From NCBI RefSeq assembly GCF_016481275.1, contig NZ_JAEMNW010000002.1, positions 868,001 to 932,000 of the forward strand: a DNA stretch of 64,000 nucleotides, given 5' to 3'. This document shows, piece by piece, positions 1 through 9,677 of this stretch. A model generated the notes under the pieces. The model ran no database searches and was not told the origin of the DNA. It saw only the letters and a program-made list of their open reading frames with translations. The position numbers and the translations under genes were made by a program. Origin of the DNA: Antrihabitans auranticaus (GTDB lineage: Bacteria; Actinomycetota; Actinomycetes; Mycobacteriales; Mycobacteriaceae). Position 1 is the first letter of the stretch. Each line of letters starts with the position of its first letter.

Positions 1-8
1 GCTGCGGC

Positions 9-1466
9 ATGCCGCGGACCGCGACGACCGCGGTGCGAGCACTTTTGGGTGCATTCGTCGCCGCAGCCCTCGCCGTCACACTCAGCGGGCAGGCGATTGC
101 CGTGCCCCCGCCACCGCCCAATCCGAGCGATAGCGACCTCGCCCAGGCGGACTCGCACGTCCAATCGCAGTTGGGCACGGTCGGCGACCTCATCAACCAG
201 GTCGCTTCGGCCAACGAGCAGCTGCGTGCGCTCGACGACGAAGTGGCTCTGAAGCGTGAAGAAGTGAACAAAGCGCTCGTCGACCTGCAGAACGCGCGTG
301 ACCTCGCCGACGTCGCGAACGCAGCGGTCGCTCTGAGCAGACAGGCGCTCTCTGCCGCGACCGACGAGATTGCTGCGGCCCAGCAGAAATTCGACGGGTA
401 CGTCGCGATGTCTTATACGCAGGGCAATGTCGGAGCAACTTCGGTCGCGTCGTACCTGGGCTCAGCCACGCCCGACGAGGTCATCGACCGAGCACAGGTC
501 GTCGAACTGATCTCACAGAGCCGCGACAAAGTCCTCGACGGCCTGCAACGTGCGAGAACCGAAGAGGCCAACAAAGACTCGTCGGCGCGCAAGGCCAAGC
601 AAGACGCCGACGAGGCTGCCATGGAGGCTGCAAGCAAGAAGAGCGAGGCGGAGAACGCGATCTCGGTGGCCGAGACAGCGCTGAGCCAGCAACAGTCCCG
701 CAAGACCGAAATCGAGAACCAGCGAAACGTCGCGCAAGCGCAACTGGACGCGGCGCGCTCGAACGTTGCGGGCCTCGAAGGCCAACGCACCGCCTACGAG
801 AGCTGGAACGCGCAGCAGATCGCCGAGCAACAGGCCATCGAAGCGGCGGCCGAGACGGCGCAGCAAATTGCCTACGAGGCTGCAGCCCGGGTCGCCGCGA
901 ACCAGGCCGCGCGGGACAGAGCCGCCGAATTGGCGGCCGGCCAGCGTCCGCACACTCAGCTCGACGAACCCGAGCAATCGGCGTCGGAGACTCCGCGCAC
1001 CCGGCCGCGCACGCGCACCCGACCGGCCCCGTCGGCGACAGGCTCGGACGCCGTCGAGACGGTGATCGATCGCGGTATGTCGCAACTCGGTGTGCCCTAC
1101 GCCTGGGGTGGCGGCGATGAGAACGGGCCGACAAAGGGCATCAAGGACGGCGGCGTGGCCGACAGTTACGGCGACTACCGCAAGGTCGGGTTCGACTGCT
1201 CGGGGCTCATGATCTACGCCTTTGCCGGCATCGGTTTCTCGCTTCCGCACTACAGCGGTTACCAGTACACAGCGGGCGAACAGGTGCCGATCGACGACAT
1301 GGAACGCGGCGACATGCTGTTCTGGGGAGCAAACGGCAGTCAGCACGTCGCGCTCTATCTCGGTGACGGAAAGATGCTCGAGGCGCCGCAATCCGGCGAT
1401 GTCGTGAAGGTCAGCGACGTTCGTGAAGACGGCTTGATGCCGTACGCCGTCCGGATGGTTTCATAG
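9..1466 (+). CDS. RipA-type NlpC/P60 peptidoglycan endopeptidase
   Basis: Predicted secreted endopeptidase that cleaves the D-Glu/meso-DAP bond of peptidoglycan stem peptides and supports daughter-cell separation. Residues 1-31 form a signal peptide ending near QAIA. About 40-300 is a long Ala/Glu/Gln/Lys-rich coiled coil, then a Pro/Arg/Thr linker (about 315-345) and the catalytic domain (about 350-485). The catalytic residues are visible: C397 in FDCSGL, H446 in SQHVAL and E458, with the 49- and 12-residue spacing known for RipA. Only 8 bases precede this ATG, so an upstream start cannot be excluded. In M. tuberculosis ripA and ripB both precede moxR1; here a single NlpC/P60 gene does. Confidence 0.9.
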   Translation: MPRTATTAVRALLGAFVAAALAVTLSGQAIAVPPPPPNPSDSDLAQADSHVQSQLGTVGDLINQVASANEQLRALDDEVALKREEVNKALVDLQNARDLADVANAAVALSRQALSAATDEIAAAQQKFDGYVAMSYTQGNVGATSVASYLGSATPDEVIDRAQVVELISQSRDKVLDGLQRARTEEANKDSSARKAKQDADEAAMEAASKKSEAENAISVAETALSQQQSRKTEIENQRNVAQAQLDAARSNVAGLEGQRTAYESWNAQQIAEQQAIEAAAETAQQIAYEAAARVAANQAARDRAAELAAGQRPHTQLDEPEQSASETPRTRPRTRTRPAPSATGSDAVETVIDRGMSQLGVPYAWGGGDENGPTKGIKDGGVADSYGDYRKVGFDCSGLMIYAFAGIGFSLPHYSGYQYTAGEQVPIDDMERGDMLFWGANGSQHVALYLGDGKMLEAPQSGDVVKVSDVREDGLMPYAVRMVS

Positions 1467-1601
1467 AGTCCGATCGGGCAATACAGAAGGATCGACACGA
1501 CGATCTCGAGGGCCGTAGCGGCACAATTCGCTCACACCTGGAATAGTTGTGTCGGTAGCTGAATCGAGCACGACTCCTAGGTTGAAAGCGGTGGATTCTT
1601 G

Positions 1602-2843
1602 GTGACCTCATCAGACCGGGCGAGCGGCAAGGCGGGGAACGCGGTGCCCGCTGGGAGCGTGGCGACCGCGGACGCGAGTTCGGTCCCACCGAAATCCACA
1701 CTCGCTGCGGACGTCGCCACGCTCGAAAAGGCCATGTACGAGGTCAAGCGGGTCATCGTCGGGCAGGACCGGCTCGTCGAGCGGTTGCTCGTCGGCGTAC
1801 TGGCACGCGGGCACATCCTCCTCGAAGGTGTGCCGGGTATCGCCAAGACGCTCGCCGTCGAGACGTTCGCGAAGGTGATCGGCGGTTCGTTCTCGCGTGT
1901 GCAGTTCACCCCCGACCTGGTACCGACCGACCTGATCGGTACGCGTATCTACCGGCAGGGCCGCGAGCAGTTCGATACCGAACTCGGACCGGTCGTCGCC
2001 AACTTCGTCCTCGCCGACGAAATCAACCGCGCGCCCGCGAAGGTGCAGTCGGCGCTGCTCGAAGTCATGGCCGAGCGCCATGTCTCGATCGGTGGCAAGA
2101 CGTACCCGATGCCCGATCCGTTCTTGGTGATGGCCACCCAGAACCCGATCGAGAGCGAGGGTGTGTACCCGCTGCCCGAGGCGCAGCGCGACCGCTTCCT
2201 GTTCAAGGTCCTCGTCGACTACCCCTCGATCGAGGAAGAGCGCGAGATCGTCTATCGCATGGGCGTGGTTCCGCCCGAGGCCAAAGCGGTTCTCTCCGCC
2301 GCCGAGGTGGTCCGCCTGCAGAAGGTCGCAAGTGGTGTCTTCGTTCACCACGCATTGGTCGACTACGTCGTGCGCGTGATCGCGGCGACTCGTGCGCCGG
2401 AAAAGGTCGGCCTCACAGATGTCGCGAGCTGGATCTCCTACGGCGCGTCGCCGCGCGCGAGCCTGGGCATCATTGCCGCCGCTCGTGCACTCGCCCTGAT
2501 CCGCGGCCGTGACTACGTCGTGCCGCAGGACGTTCTCGAAATCATTCCCGACGTGCTCAGGCACCGGTTGGTGCTGTCGTACGACGCACTTGCCGACGAG
2601 GTTTCGCCCGAGGACATCATCACCAAAGTTCTGCAGACAGTCGGTCTGCCGCAGGTTGCCGCGCAGCCACTCGGCCCGCAGGGCCAGCAGGTCCCGACCG
2701 GAATGCAACATGCGCCTGCGCCGCAGCAGCAGTACGGCGCGCCGCCGCAGCAGGGGGGACAGCAGCAGGGGGGACAGCCGCAGCAGCCGCCGCCGGGCGT
2801 AAGCAACGGCGCTGACCAGATCTCGCTGACCAAGCCGCAGTGA
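1602..2843 (+). CDS. moxR: MoxR-family AAA+ ATPase
   Basis: AAA+ chaperone-like ATPase, Rv1479 (moxR1) counterpart, thought to act with the DUF58 and VWA proteins encoded next to it. Walker A GVPGIAKT lies at about 76-83, Walker B acidic pair D139-E140 in LADEINRA, and the sensor/arginine-finger stretch follows (ATQNPIESEG, then EAQRDRF). The last about 60 residues are Gln/Pro/Gly-rich, low-complexity and probably disordered. The GTG at 1602 is preferred over the in-frame TTG one codon upstream; no strong ribosome site is visible for either. The stop overlaps the next start as GTGA, indicating translational coupling. A 135-bp gap separates it from the RipA-like gene. Confidence 0.92.
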   Translation: MTSSDRASGKAGNAVPAGSVATADASSVPPKSTLAADVATLEKAMYEVKRVIVGQDRLVERLLVGVLARGHILLEGVPGIAKTLAVETFAKVIGGSFSRVQFTPDLVPTDLIGTRIYRQGREQFDTELGPVVANFVLADEINRAPAKVQSALLEVMAERHVSIGGKTYPMPDPFLVMATQNPIESEGVYPLPEAQRDRFLFKVLVDYPSIEEEREIVYRMGVVPPEAKAVLSAAEVVRLQKVASGVFVHHALVDYVVRVIAATRAPEKVGLTDVASWISYGASPRASLGIIAAARALALIRGRDYVVPQDVLEIIPDVLRHRLVLSYDALADEVSPEDIITKVLQTVGLPQVAAQPLGPQGQQVPTGMQHAPAPQQQYGAPPQQGGQQQGGQPQQPPPGVSNGADQISLTKPQ

Positions 2844-3790
2844 CGGCTCACGCACCGCCGTCGTTCCAGTCGGGTGAGTTGTTGGACCCGAAGCTGTCCG
2901 CAGCGCTGAACACCCTCGAGCTCACCGTCCGTCGGCGGTTGGACGGTGTGCTGCACGGCGACCACCTCGGACTGATCCCCGGACCCGGCTCGGAACCCGG
3001 CGATTCCCGCATGTACCAACCGGGTGACGACGTCCGTCAGATGGACTGGTCGGTGACCGCCCGGACGACGCACCCGCACGTGCGGCAGATGGTTGCCGAC
3101 CGCGAGCTCGAGACGTGGGTGGTCGCGGACCTGTCGGCGAGCCTGGATTTCGGTACCGCGCGTTGCGAGAAGCGTGACCTCGTCGTCGCGGCCGCGGCAG
3201 CGGTCGCGCACCTGACCAGCGGCGGCGGCAACCGGATCGGTGCGGTCGTCGCGACCGGCGACCGGATGGTTCGGATCCCCGCCCGCAGCGGCCGGATGCA
3301 TGCCCGCTCGATGCTGCGCAAGATTGCGACGACGCCACGGGCGCCGAGCGGCGTCCGCGGTGACTTGCGCGGCGGCATCGAGTCGCTGCGCCGGCCGCAG
3401 CGCAAACGGGGTCTCGCAGTGGTCATCAGCGACTTCCTCGGCCCGATCGACTGGCAGCGGTCGCTGCGCGCAATTTCGGCGCGGCACGAATTGCTGGCGA
3501 TCGAGGTGCTCGATCCGCGCGATCTGGAACTGCCGGACGTCGGCAACGTCGTCTTGCACGACCCTGAGACCGGGCGGACCCGCGAGTTCAACATCACGAA
3601 CGATCTGCGCGCCGACTTCGCGGATGCCGCGCAGGCTCACCGCGAGCAGGTGGAGCAATCGTTGCGTAGCTGTGGCGCACCGGTGATGACGCTGCGCACG
3701 GATCGGGACTGGATCACCGACGTAGTCAGGTTCGTCGCGACTCGTCGGCACAGTTTCGGTGCGCCAGTGAATCGGGTGCCGCGCCAGTGA
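2840..3790 (+). CDS. DUF58 protein (Rv1480-like)
   Basis: Soluble 316-residue DUF58 protein, the usual partner of MoxR and VWA proteins; the exact biochemical role is not established. The family signature is visible from about Y59 as YQPGDDVRQMDW followed by ART. The C-terminal half has a VWA-like core with VVADLSASLDF. The GTG start overlaps the moxR stop by 4 bp and the stop overlaps the next GTG by 4 bp, so three genes are read as one coupled unit. In mycobacteria this cluster is linked to envelope integrity; here that is inferred from synteny. Confidence 0.9.
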   Translation: MTAHAPPSFQSGELLDPKLSAALNTLELTVRRRLDGVLHGDHLGLIPGPGSEPGDSRMYQPGDDVRQMDWSVTARTTHPHVRQMVADRELETWVVADLSASLDFGTARCEKRDLVVAAAAAVAHLTSGGGNRIGAVVATGDRMVRIPARSGRMHARSMLRKIATTPRAPSGVRGDLRGGIESLRRPQRKRGLAVVISDFLGPIDWQRSLRAISARHELLAIEVLDPRDLELPDVGNVVLHDPETGRTREFNITNDLRADFADAAQAHREQVEQSLRSCGAPVMTLRTDRDWITDVVRFVATRRHSFGAPVNRVPRQ

Positions 3791-4791
3791 GTTTGAGCAT
3801 CGCGGAACCCGCAGACCCCAAATGGTTTCTCCTCCTCATCGTCGTCGCCCTCCTCGCGATCGCCTACGTCTTCGTGCAGCGGCGCAAGCAGAAGCACGTC
3901 CTGCGCTTCACCAACATGGAGTTGCTGGAGAAGGTCGCACCCAAACGGCCGGGCTTCTTGCGGCACCTGCCGATCGCGTTGCTGCTCGTCGGCGTCATGC
4001 TGCTGACCGTCGCGATGGCAGGACCGACCGAGACGAAGAAGATCCCGCGCAACCGCGCCACGGTGATTCTGGTCATCGACGTATCGCTGTCCATGGAGGC
4101 GACCGACGTCCGGCCGAGCAGGCTGAAGGCCGCCCAGGAGGCTGCGACGGACTTTGCTGACGGCCTCACGCCGGGTATCAACCTCGGCCTTGTCGCGTTC
4201 GCCGGTACGGCGTCGGTCCTCGTGTCACCTACGACAGACCGGGAGCAGACGAAGGCGGCGATCGGGTCGTTGCGGCTGAGTGAGCGAACAGCCACCGGCG
4301 AAGGCATCTTCACGGCCCTCAAATCGATCGAAACCCTCGCCGCGGTGCTGGGCGGCGGGAACGAAGCGCCGCCCGCGCGAATCGTGCTGATGTCGGACGG
4401 TAAACAGACGGTCCCGGAAAATCCCGACGATCCGCGTGGTGCCTTCACCGCCGCCCGCGAGTCGAAATCGAAGGGCATCCCGGTCTCGACGATCTCGTTC
4501 GGCACCGAGGACGGCACGGTCGACATTCCGAACCAGGAGGGCGGCGGATCCGAACGCGTACCGGTCCCCGTCGACGATCAGTCGCTGGAGGAGATCGCGC
4601 GTCTGTCGGGCGGAAACTTCTTCACCGCTGAGAGCCTCGAAGAGTTGAACGAAGTGTTCGACACCCTCGAGGAACAGATCGGCTACGAGTACACGCGCGG
4701 TGACGCGAGTAAACCGTGGCTCGCGCTCGGGCTGATCGTCATCGTCGCCGGGATAGCGGTATCGCTGATTCGCCGCCAGCGCCTGCCCTGA
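3787..4791 (+). CDS. Membrane-anchored VWA-domain protein (Rv1481/Bat-like)
   Basis: Predicted inner-membrane protein of 334 residues with a von Willebrand factor A domain, similar to BatA/BatB and Rv1481. Hydrophobic segments lie at about 13-30 and 57-75 at the N terminus and about 308-328 at the C terminus, leaving the VWA domain between them. A complete metal-ion-dependent adhesion site is visible: D98-x-S100-x-S102 in DVSLSMEATDV. The start GTG overlaps the DUF58 stop by 4 bp. The 58-bp gap downstream precedes fabG1; the Rv1482c gene found at this point in M. tuberculosis is missing. Confidence 0.9.
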   Translation: MSLSIAEPADPKWFLLLIVVALLAIAYVFVQRRKQKHVLRFTNMELLEKVAPKRPGFLRHLPIALLLVGVMLLTVAMAGPTETKKIPRNRATVILVIDVSLSMEATDVRPSRLKAAQEAATDFADGLTPGINLGLVAFAGTASVLVSPTTDREQTKAAIGSLRLSERTATGEGIFTALKSIETLAAVLGGGNEAPPARIVLMSDGKQTVPENPDDPRGAFTAARESKSKGIPVSTISFGTEDGTVDIPNQEGGGSERVPVPVDDQSLEEIARLSGGNFFTAESLEELNEVFDTLEEQIGYEYTRGDASKPWLALGLIVIVAGIAVSLIRRQRLP

Positions 4792-4840
4792 CAGGCGCTT
4801 TCCCAGAGTCGCCTCATTTACCCCGATCTCGAACAGATAG

Positions 4841-5566
<726 letters not shown>

Positions 5567-5621
5567 CCTGATCGACACCACGTACTCGTCGGCACCACTT
5601 ACTCGGCATTAGGAGAACGAC

Positions 5622-6455
5622 ATGGCGGGATTGCTCGAGGGCAAGACCATCCTGATCACCGGCATCATCACCGATGCTTCCATCGCATTCCATGCGGCGG
5701 CGGTAGCGCAGGAGCAAGGCGCCAAGGTGATCATAACCGGTATTCCGGAGCGCTTGCGATTGATCGACAGGATCGCGCGGCGACTGCCGAAAGAGGTACC
5801 GCCGGCGATTCCGCTGGACGTGACCAACGAGGAAAACCTCGGCGAGCTCGCGGGCAAGATCGGTGACCTCGCACCCGAGGGCATCGATGGAGTGCTGCAC
5901 TCGATTGCGTTCGCCCCGCGGACCCTCATGGGGCCCGAGGCGCTGCCGTTCCTCGATGCTCCCGGACCAGATGCCGCGAAGTCCTTCGAGATCTCGGCGT
6001 GGAGCTACGCCTCGCTCGCTCGCGCCGTGCTGCCCGTCATGAACGAGGGCGGTTCGATCGTCGGCATGGACTTCGATCCGCGCACCGCGATGCCGTACTA
6101 CAACTGGATGGGCGTGGCGAAGGCCGCGCTCGAGTCGGTGAACCGCTACGTCGCTCGCGAGGTCGGTGCCGCGAAGCGGATTCGGTCCAATCTCGTTGCC
6201 GCAGGACCGATCAAGACCCTTGCAGCCAAGGCGATCGCGGGCACAGCGACCGACGACGCCAAGCAGCTCAACATGCTGAACACCTACTGGGACGGTGCCT
6301 CGCCGATCGGCTGGAACGTCGACGACCCGTCGGTCGTCGCGAAGTCGGTTGTGGCTCTGTTGTCGGACTGGTTGCCGGGCACAACGGGCTCGATCATCTA
6401 CGTCGACGGCGGCGCGAGCCACAACATGTGGTTCCCGGAGAATTTCGCCGGCTGA
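5622..6455 (+). CDS. inhA: Enoyl-ACP reductase InhA
   Basis: NADH-dependent trans-2-enoyl-ACP reductase of FAS-II, the target of activated isoniazid in mycobacteria. Length 277. The InhA N terminus [20 protein letters not shown] is present. Ser94 in HSIAFAP matches mycobacterial S94. Catalytic Tyr160 and Lys167 in YYNWMGVAK correspond to Y158 and K165 of M. tuberculosis InhA. Ribosome site AGGAGA lies 6 bases before the ATG. The stop overlaps the hemH start as TGATG, so hemH is translationally coupled. Confidence 0.97.
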   Translation: MAGLLEGKTILITGIITDASIAFHAAAVAQEQGAKVIITGIPERLRLIDRIARRLPKEVPPAIPLDVTNEENLGELAGKIGDLAPEGIDGVLHSIAFAPRTLMGPEALPFLDAPGPDAAKSFEISAWSYASLARAVLPVMNEGGSIVGMDFDPRTAMPYYNWMGVAKAALESVNRYVAREVGAAKRIRSNLVAAGPIKTLAAKAIAGTATDDAKQLNMLNTYWDGASPIGWNVDDPSVVAKSVVALLSDWLPGTTGSIIYVDGGASHNMWFPENFAG

Positions 6456-7504
6456 TGGCAATCGATGCGCTGCTGCTGCTCTCGTTCGGTGGACCGGAGC
6501 AGCGCGCCGATGTAATGCCGTTCCTGGAGAACGTCACTCGCGGCAGGGGAGTACCACGCGAACGCCTGCTTGCCGTCGCGGAGCACTACTACCACTTCGA
6601 CGGTGTGTCCCCGATCAACGCTCTCAATCGGGGGATCATCGCGGACGTGGAGGCGGTGCTGGCGCGAGCAGGGATCGGGCTTCCCGTCTACTTCGGTAAT
6701 CGCAACTGGCATCCGCTGGTCGCCGATACGGTTGGGCGGATGCGGGACGACGGCATCCGGAACGCGCTGGTCTTTCCGACGTCGGCGTGGGCGGGCTACT
6801 CGGGTTGTCTCCAGTACCACGAAGACATTCGGCAGGCCCGCTCCGCGGTGGGTCCCGACGCGCCGACGTTGGTGAAACTCCGCCAGTATTACGATCATCC
6901 GCTGTTGATCGAGGCTGTGGGACAAGCGATCTCAGCTGCAGCCGGTACCTTGCCGCCGGAGCGGAGAGGCGGCGCTCGGTTGGTCTTCACCGCGCATTCG
7001 ATTCCGGTGCGCGCGGACAACGAAGCCGGACCGCCTGAGGCAGGCGGCAAACTCTACAGCCGCCAGGTCTACGACGCGGCCCGATTATGCGCTGCGGCAG
7101 CAGGTTTCGACGATTTCGACCTCGTCTGGCAGTCCCGTTCGGGGCCGCCGCAGGTGCCGTGGCTGGAGCCCGATATCTGCGATCATCTGGAAGCCCTGTC
7201 CGCGAAGGGTTTCGATGCCGTCATCGTGAGTCCGGTCGGTTTCGTGTCCGACCACCTCGAGGTCGTGTGGGACTTGGACAACGAAGCAACCGAGAAGGCC
7301 GCCGAACTCGGAATGGCGTTCGCGCGGGCGGCGACTCCCGGTTCGGACCCGCGTTTCGCTGCCATGATCGTCGACCTCGTGGCCGAGCACCTCGCGGGTG
7401 AACAACCGCGCCGGCTCGGGCGCGAACCCGCGTTCGGTTGCACGGCCGACGGGGTCCCGTGCGTCATCGGCTGCTGCCAGGCGCGGAGTCCGCTGCCGGT
7501 CTGA
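6455..7504 (+). CDS. hemH: Ferrochelatase (coproporphyrin III type)
   Basis: Inserts ferrous iron into the tetrapyrrole. In actinobacteria this enzyme acts on coproporphyrin III (CpfC) and HemQ completes haem synthesis. The family is recognised by LLLSFGGPE at the N terminus, [19 protein letters not shown] and the TAHSIP motif. Cys118 and a C-terminal Cys cluster (C329, C336, C340, C341) are candidate [2Fe-2S] ligands, as known for actinobacterial ferrochelatases. The start is the ATG overlapping the inhA stop; the open frame continues upstream through inhA out of frame, which is not coding. Position after inhA matches Rv1485. Confidence 0.95.
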   Translation: MAIDALLLLSFGGPEQRADVMPFLENVTRGRGVPRERLLAVAEHYYHFDGVSPINALNRGIIADVEAVLARAGIGLPVYFGNRNWHPLVADTVGRMRDDGIRNALVFPTSAWAGYSGCLQYHEDIRQARSAVGPDAPTLVKLRQYYDHPLLIEAVGQAISAAAGTLPPERRGGARLVFTAHSIPVRADNEAGPPEAGGKLYSRQVYDAARLCAAAAGFDDFDLVWQSRSGPPQVPWLEPDICDHLEALSAKGFDAVIVSPVGFVSDHLEVVWDLDNEATEKAAELGMAFARAATPGSDPRFAAMIVDLVAEHLAGEQPRRLGREPAFGCTADGVPCVIGCCQARSPLPV

Positions 7505-7517
7505 GCGCGGCGCCGGT

Positions 7518-8327
7518 CTAGCCGAGCTCGCGTGTGGCCGTTCGGACGCACGACTCGATGGCGGCGAGGCGGGCCGAGCGCACTGCTGCATAGAGCGGTC
7601 TGAGCAGTCCGTCGATGTTGTCGGCGCCCGCGGCGGTCAACGCGGTTGCGGTCGATCCGCGTTGCGCCACAGCAAGTATCGCGTCTACTCGGTCTGCACT
7701 CTCGAGGATTCGGAGTGCACGCGTCGGCACCGCGTCGGGCAGTTTGTGTCGCGCATTCTCGGCGAACTGTTCTTCGAGTGCTGCCCGCGGATCGAACTCG
7801 GTCGTGCCGACACGTTGGACGGCTGCCATCGCGTCCGCTGCGTCTCGCATCGCGGTCCGCATGGCGAACTCGGCTTCGCCGAGACCGAGTTCTTCGGCGC
7901 GCGGGGGTATGTCGACACCGAAGATGGTCCAGCACAACACGTCCGGACCCGACCGAACCGGTACGAGCCCGACGCCCTCGGTGCCCGGATTGCCGACCAG
8001 GAGGCCTTCGCCCGTGGTGATTGCGGCGGCGGTGAACGGGCCGGCGGGGGGCAGGCCGCGGACGTCGCCGGGGACCGGGAGCACCAACCGCAATGCGGAG
8101 CCGTCGTGCCCCGCGGCCTCCCGAACAGTCTTGAGGGCCGACATGGTTTCGGCGTCGCGCGCGTCCGGCCACGGCAACCCGGTTCGATGGGCGATGACCG
8201 GATCGGCGGCACCGACGAGGTGCATGGGCGCCCACTCCTGCATGGCGTCCAGGACGTCGTCGGGCGCACAGTTGCCCGCGAGCCAGGCACTGGCCCACAT
8301 CGTCAGGGATGCACTCGGTGAAACCAT
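7518..8327 (-). CDS. Conserved hypothetical protein (Rv1486c-like)
   Basis: A 269-residue protein of unknown function in the position and orientation of Rv1486c, convergent with hemH. The sequence is soluble and Ala-rich, with an FTAAAITTGEGLLVG stretch in the first half and an Ala/Arg-rich helical second half; no catalytic motif is recognised. The ATG at 8327 gives MVSPSASLTMW and is preferred to an in-frame upstream ATG at 8366, which would run into the start region of the divergent neighbour. Confidence is good that it is a gene; the function is unknown. Confidence 0.82.
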   Translation of the reverse strand: MVSPSASLTMWASAWLAGNCAPDDVLDAMQEWAPMHLVGAADPVIAHRTGLPWPDARDAETMSALKTVREAAGHDGSALRLVLPVPGDVRGLPPAGPFTAAAITTGEGLLVGNPGTEGVGLVPVRSGPDVLCWTIFGVDIPPRAEELGLGEAEFAMRTAMRDAADAMAAVQRVGTTEFDPRAALEEQFAENARHKLPDAVPTRALRILESADRVDAILAVAQRGSTATALTAAGADNIDGLLRPLYAAVRSARLAAIESCVRTATRELG

Positions 8328-8393
8328 AATCAACGAGCATATGTCGGCGTGGCACGCAGCGTGCAACTCCGAAGCTGGCTACCGTGGTCGGCC

Positions 8394-9221
8394 GTGAGCC
8401 CACGAAACGGATACGGCGACATCTACGCCGGGCACGCACGTGCCCGGAAGCCGGTGACACCCAAAGTAGAAGCCGAGCGCGATCTTGTCGTCGAGGACGC
8501 CGCGACCGGTTTCTGTGGCGCGGTCGTCGGCTTCGACAAAACCTACGACGGTGATTTCGTTCGACTCGAGGACGGCGCTCGGCGGACCCGGTTGTTCGCA
8601 ATGCGCGAGGCGGCCTTCCTGATCGACGGCAAACCGGTCACGTTGGTGCGGCCGACGGCGAAACCACAGAAGACAGCGGCTACTCGTTCGGCGTCGGGAT
8701 CGACCAAGGTGGAGGGCTTGCGAGCGCGGGTGGCGCTGCCGAGCCGAATTTGGGTCGAGGGCGTGCACGATGCGGCGCTGGTAGAGCGGGTCTGGGGTCA
8801 TGACCTGCGCGTCGAGGGTGTCGTCGTCGAGCATTTGGAAGGTCTGGACAACCTCGGCGAGCGCCTCGCGTCGTTCGGGCCGGGCAAGGGCCGGAAGGTC
8901 GGCGTGCTCGTCGACCACCTGGTGACCGGTTCGAAGGAAACTCAGCTCACCACCGGGTTGGGGCCGTACGTCCTCGTGACCGGGCACCCGTTCATCGACG
9001 TCTGGGAAGCGGTGACGCCGAAGGCTGTCGGTATCCAGGCGTGGCCGAAGGTTCCGCGCGGCGAGGACTGGAAGACGGGAGTGTGCAAACGGCTCGGCTG
9101 GGGGACCCCGCAGGAGGGTTGGCGGCGGGTCTACGCGGCCGTCAATTCCTACCGTGACCTGGAATCGCCGTTGATCGGTGCCGTAGAACGTCTCGTCGAT
9201 TTCGTGACCGCCACCGACTAG
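8394..9221 (+). CDS. DUF3097 family protein
   Basis: A 275-residue protein of the actinobacterial DUF3097 family, function unknown. Recognisable family stretches are DLVVEDAATGFCGAVVG near the N terminus, RIWVEGVHDAALVERVWG in the middle and GVLVDHLVTGSKE after it. The central part resembles a Toprim-like arrangement (an acidic EG-x-HDA and VLVDH), which is only suggestive. GTG at 8394 is chosen because the residues before it, from an ATG at 8349, do not look like family sequence. It is inserted between the Rv1486c-like and NfeD genes relative to M. tuberculosis. Confidence 0.85.
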   Translation: MSPRNGYGDIYAGHARARKPVTPKVEAERDLVVEDAATGFCGAVVGFDKTYDGDFVRLEDGARRTRLFAMREAAFLIDGKPVTLVRPTAKPQKTAATRSASGSTKVEGLRARVALPSRIWVEGVHDAALVERVWGHDLRVEGVVVEHLEGLDNLGERLASFGPGKGRKVGVLVDHLVTGSKETQLTTGLGPYVLVTGHPFIDVWEAVTPKAVGIQAWPKVPRGEDWKTGVCKRLGWGTPQEGWRRVYAAVNSYRDLESPLIGAVERLVDFVTATD

Positions 9222-9245
9222 GCCCGATGTGGCTACAGTGGTCTT

Positions 9246-9677
9246 GTGGGACCACTGATCTGGTTGATCGCCGGTGTTCTGCTGGCCGCCGCCGAGGCGC
9301 TGACCGGCGACTTCTTTCTGCTTATGTTGGCCGGCGGTGCGCTTGCGACCGCGGGCGTGAGTGCGGTCACGCCGTTTCCGGTCTGGCTCGATGCGGTGAT
9401 CTTCGGTGTGCTGTCGCTGTCACTGCTTGCGGTCGTGCGACCGATGCTGCTGCGGCGCTTGGGTTCCCGTCCGGCGCTCGCGACGAATGTCGACGCTCTG
9501 AGCGGTAAGCGCGCGCTGGTTCTGGAAGAGGTCGGGGAACATGCGGGTCAGGTCAAGCTCGACGGCGACGTGTGGACTGCACGGCCGCTCGACCTGACCG
9601 AGGTCTACCCACCCGGGACGACCGTCACAGTCATGAGAATCGACGGCGCTACCGCCGTCGTCTGGAAGGGGCCGTAA
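9246..9677 (+). CDS. NfeD-like membrane protein (Rv1487-like)
   Basis: A 143-residue NfeD short-form protein. Two or three transmembrane segments occupy residues 3-70 (LIWLIAGVLLAAAEAL, LLMLAGGALATAGV, VIFGVLSLSLLAVV). The C-terminal OB-fold NfeD domain follows (LSGKRALVLEEVGEHAGQVKL and GTTVTVMRIDGATAVV). NfeD proteins pair with SPFH/stomatin proteins in membrane microdomains, and the next gene, starting immediately after this stop codon, is such a protein. The start is GTG. The order matches Rv1487-Rv1488. Confidence 0.92.
   Translation: MGPLIWLIAGVLLAAAEALTGDFFLLMLAGGALATAGVSAVTPFPVWLDAVIFGVLSLSLLAVVRPMLLRRLGSRPALATNVDALSGKRALVLEEVGEHAGQVKLDGDVWTARPLDLTEVYPPGTTVTVMRIDGATAVVWKGP

Noticed and set aside
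1611-2855. Long reverse-strand frame opposite moxR (and similar ones at 2513-3751)
   Set aside because: High GC produces long antisense frames; the translation is Arg/His-rich with no family signature, while the + strand has clear AAA+ motifs.
5999-6454. Open frame extending hemH upstream through inhA
   Set aside because: It runs out of frame through inhA, which is strongly conserved; ferrochelatase sequence begins at the ATG 6455.
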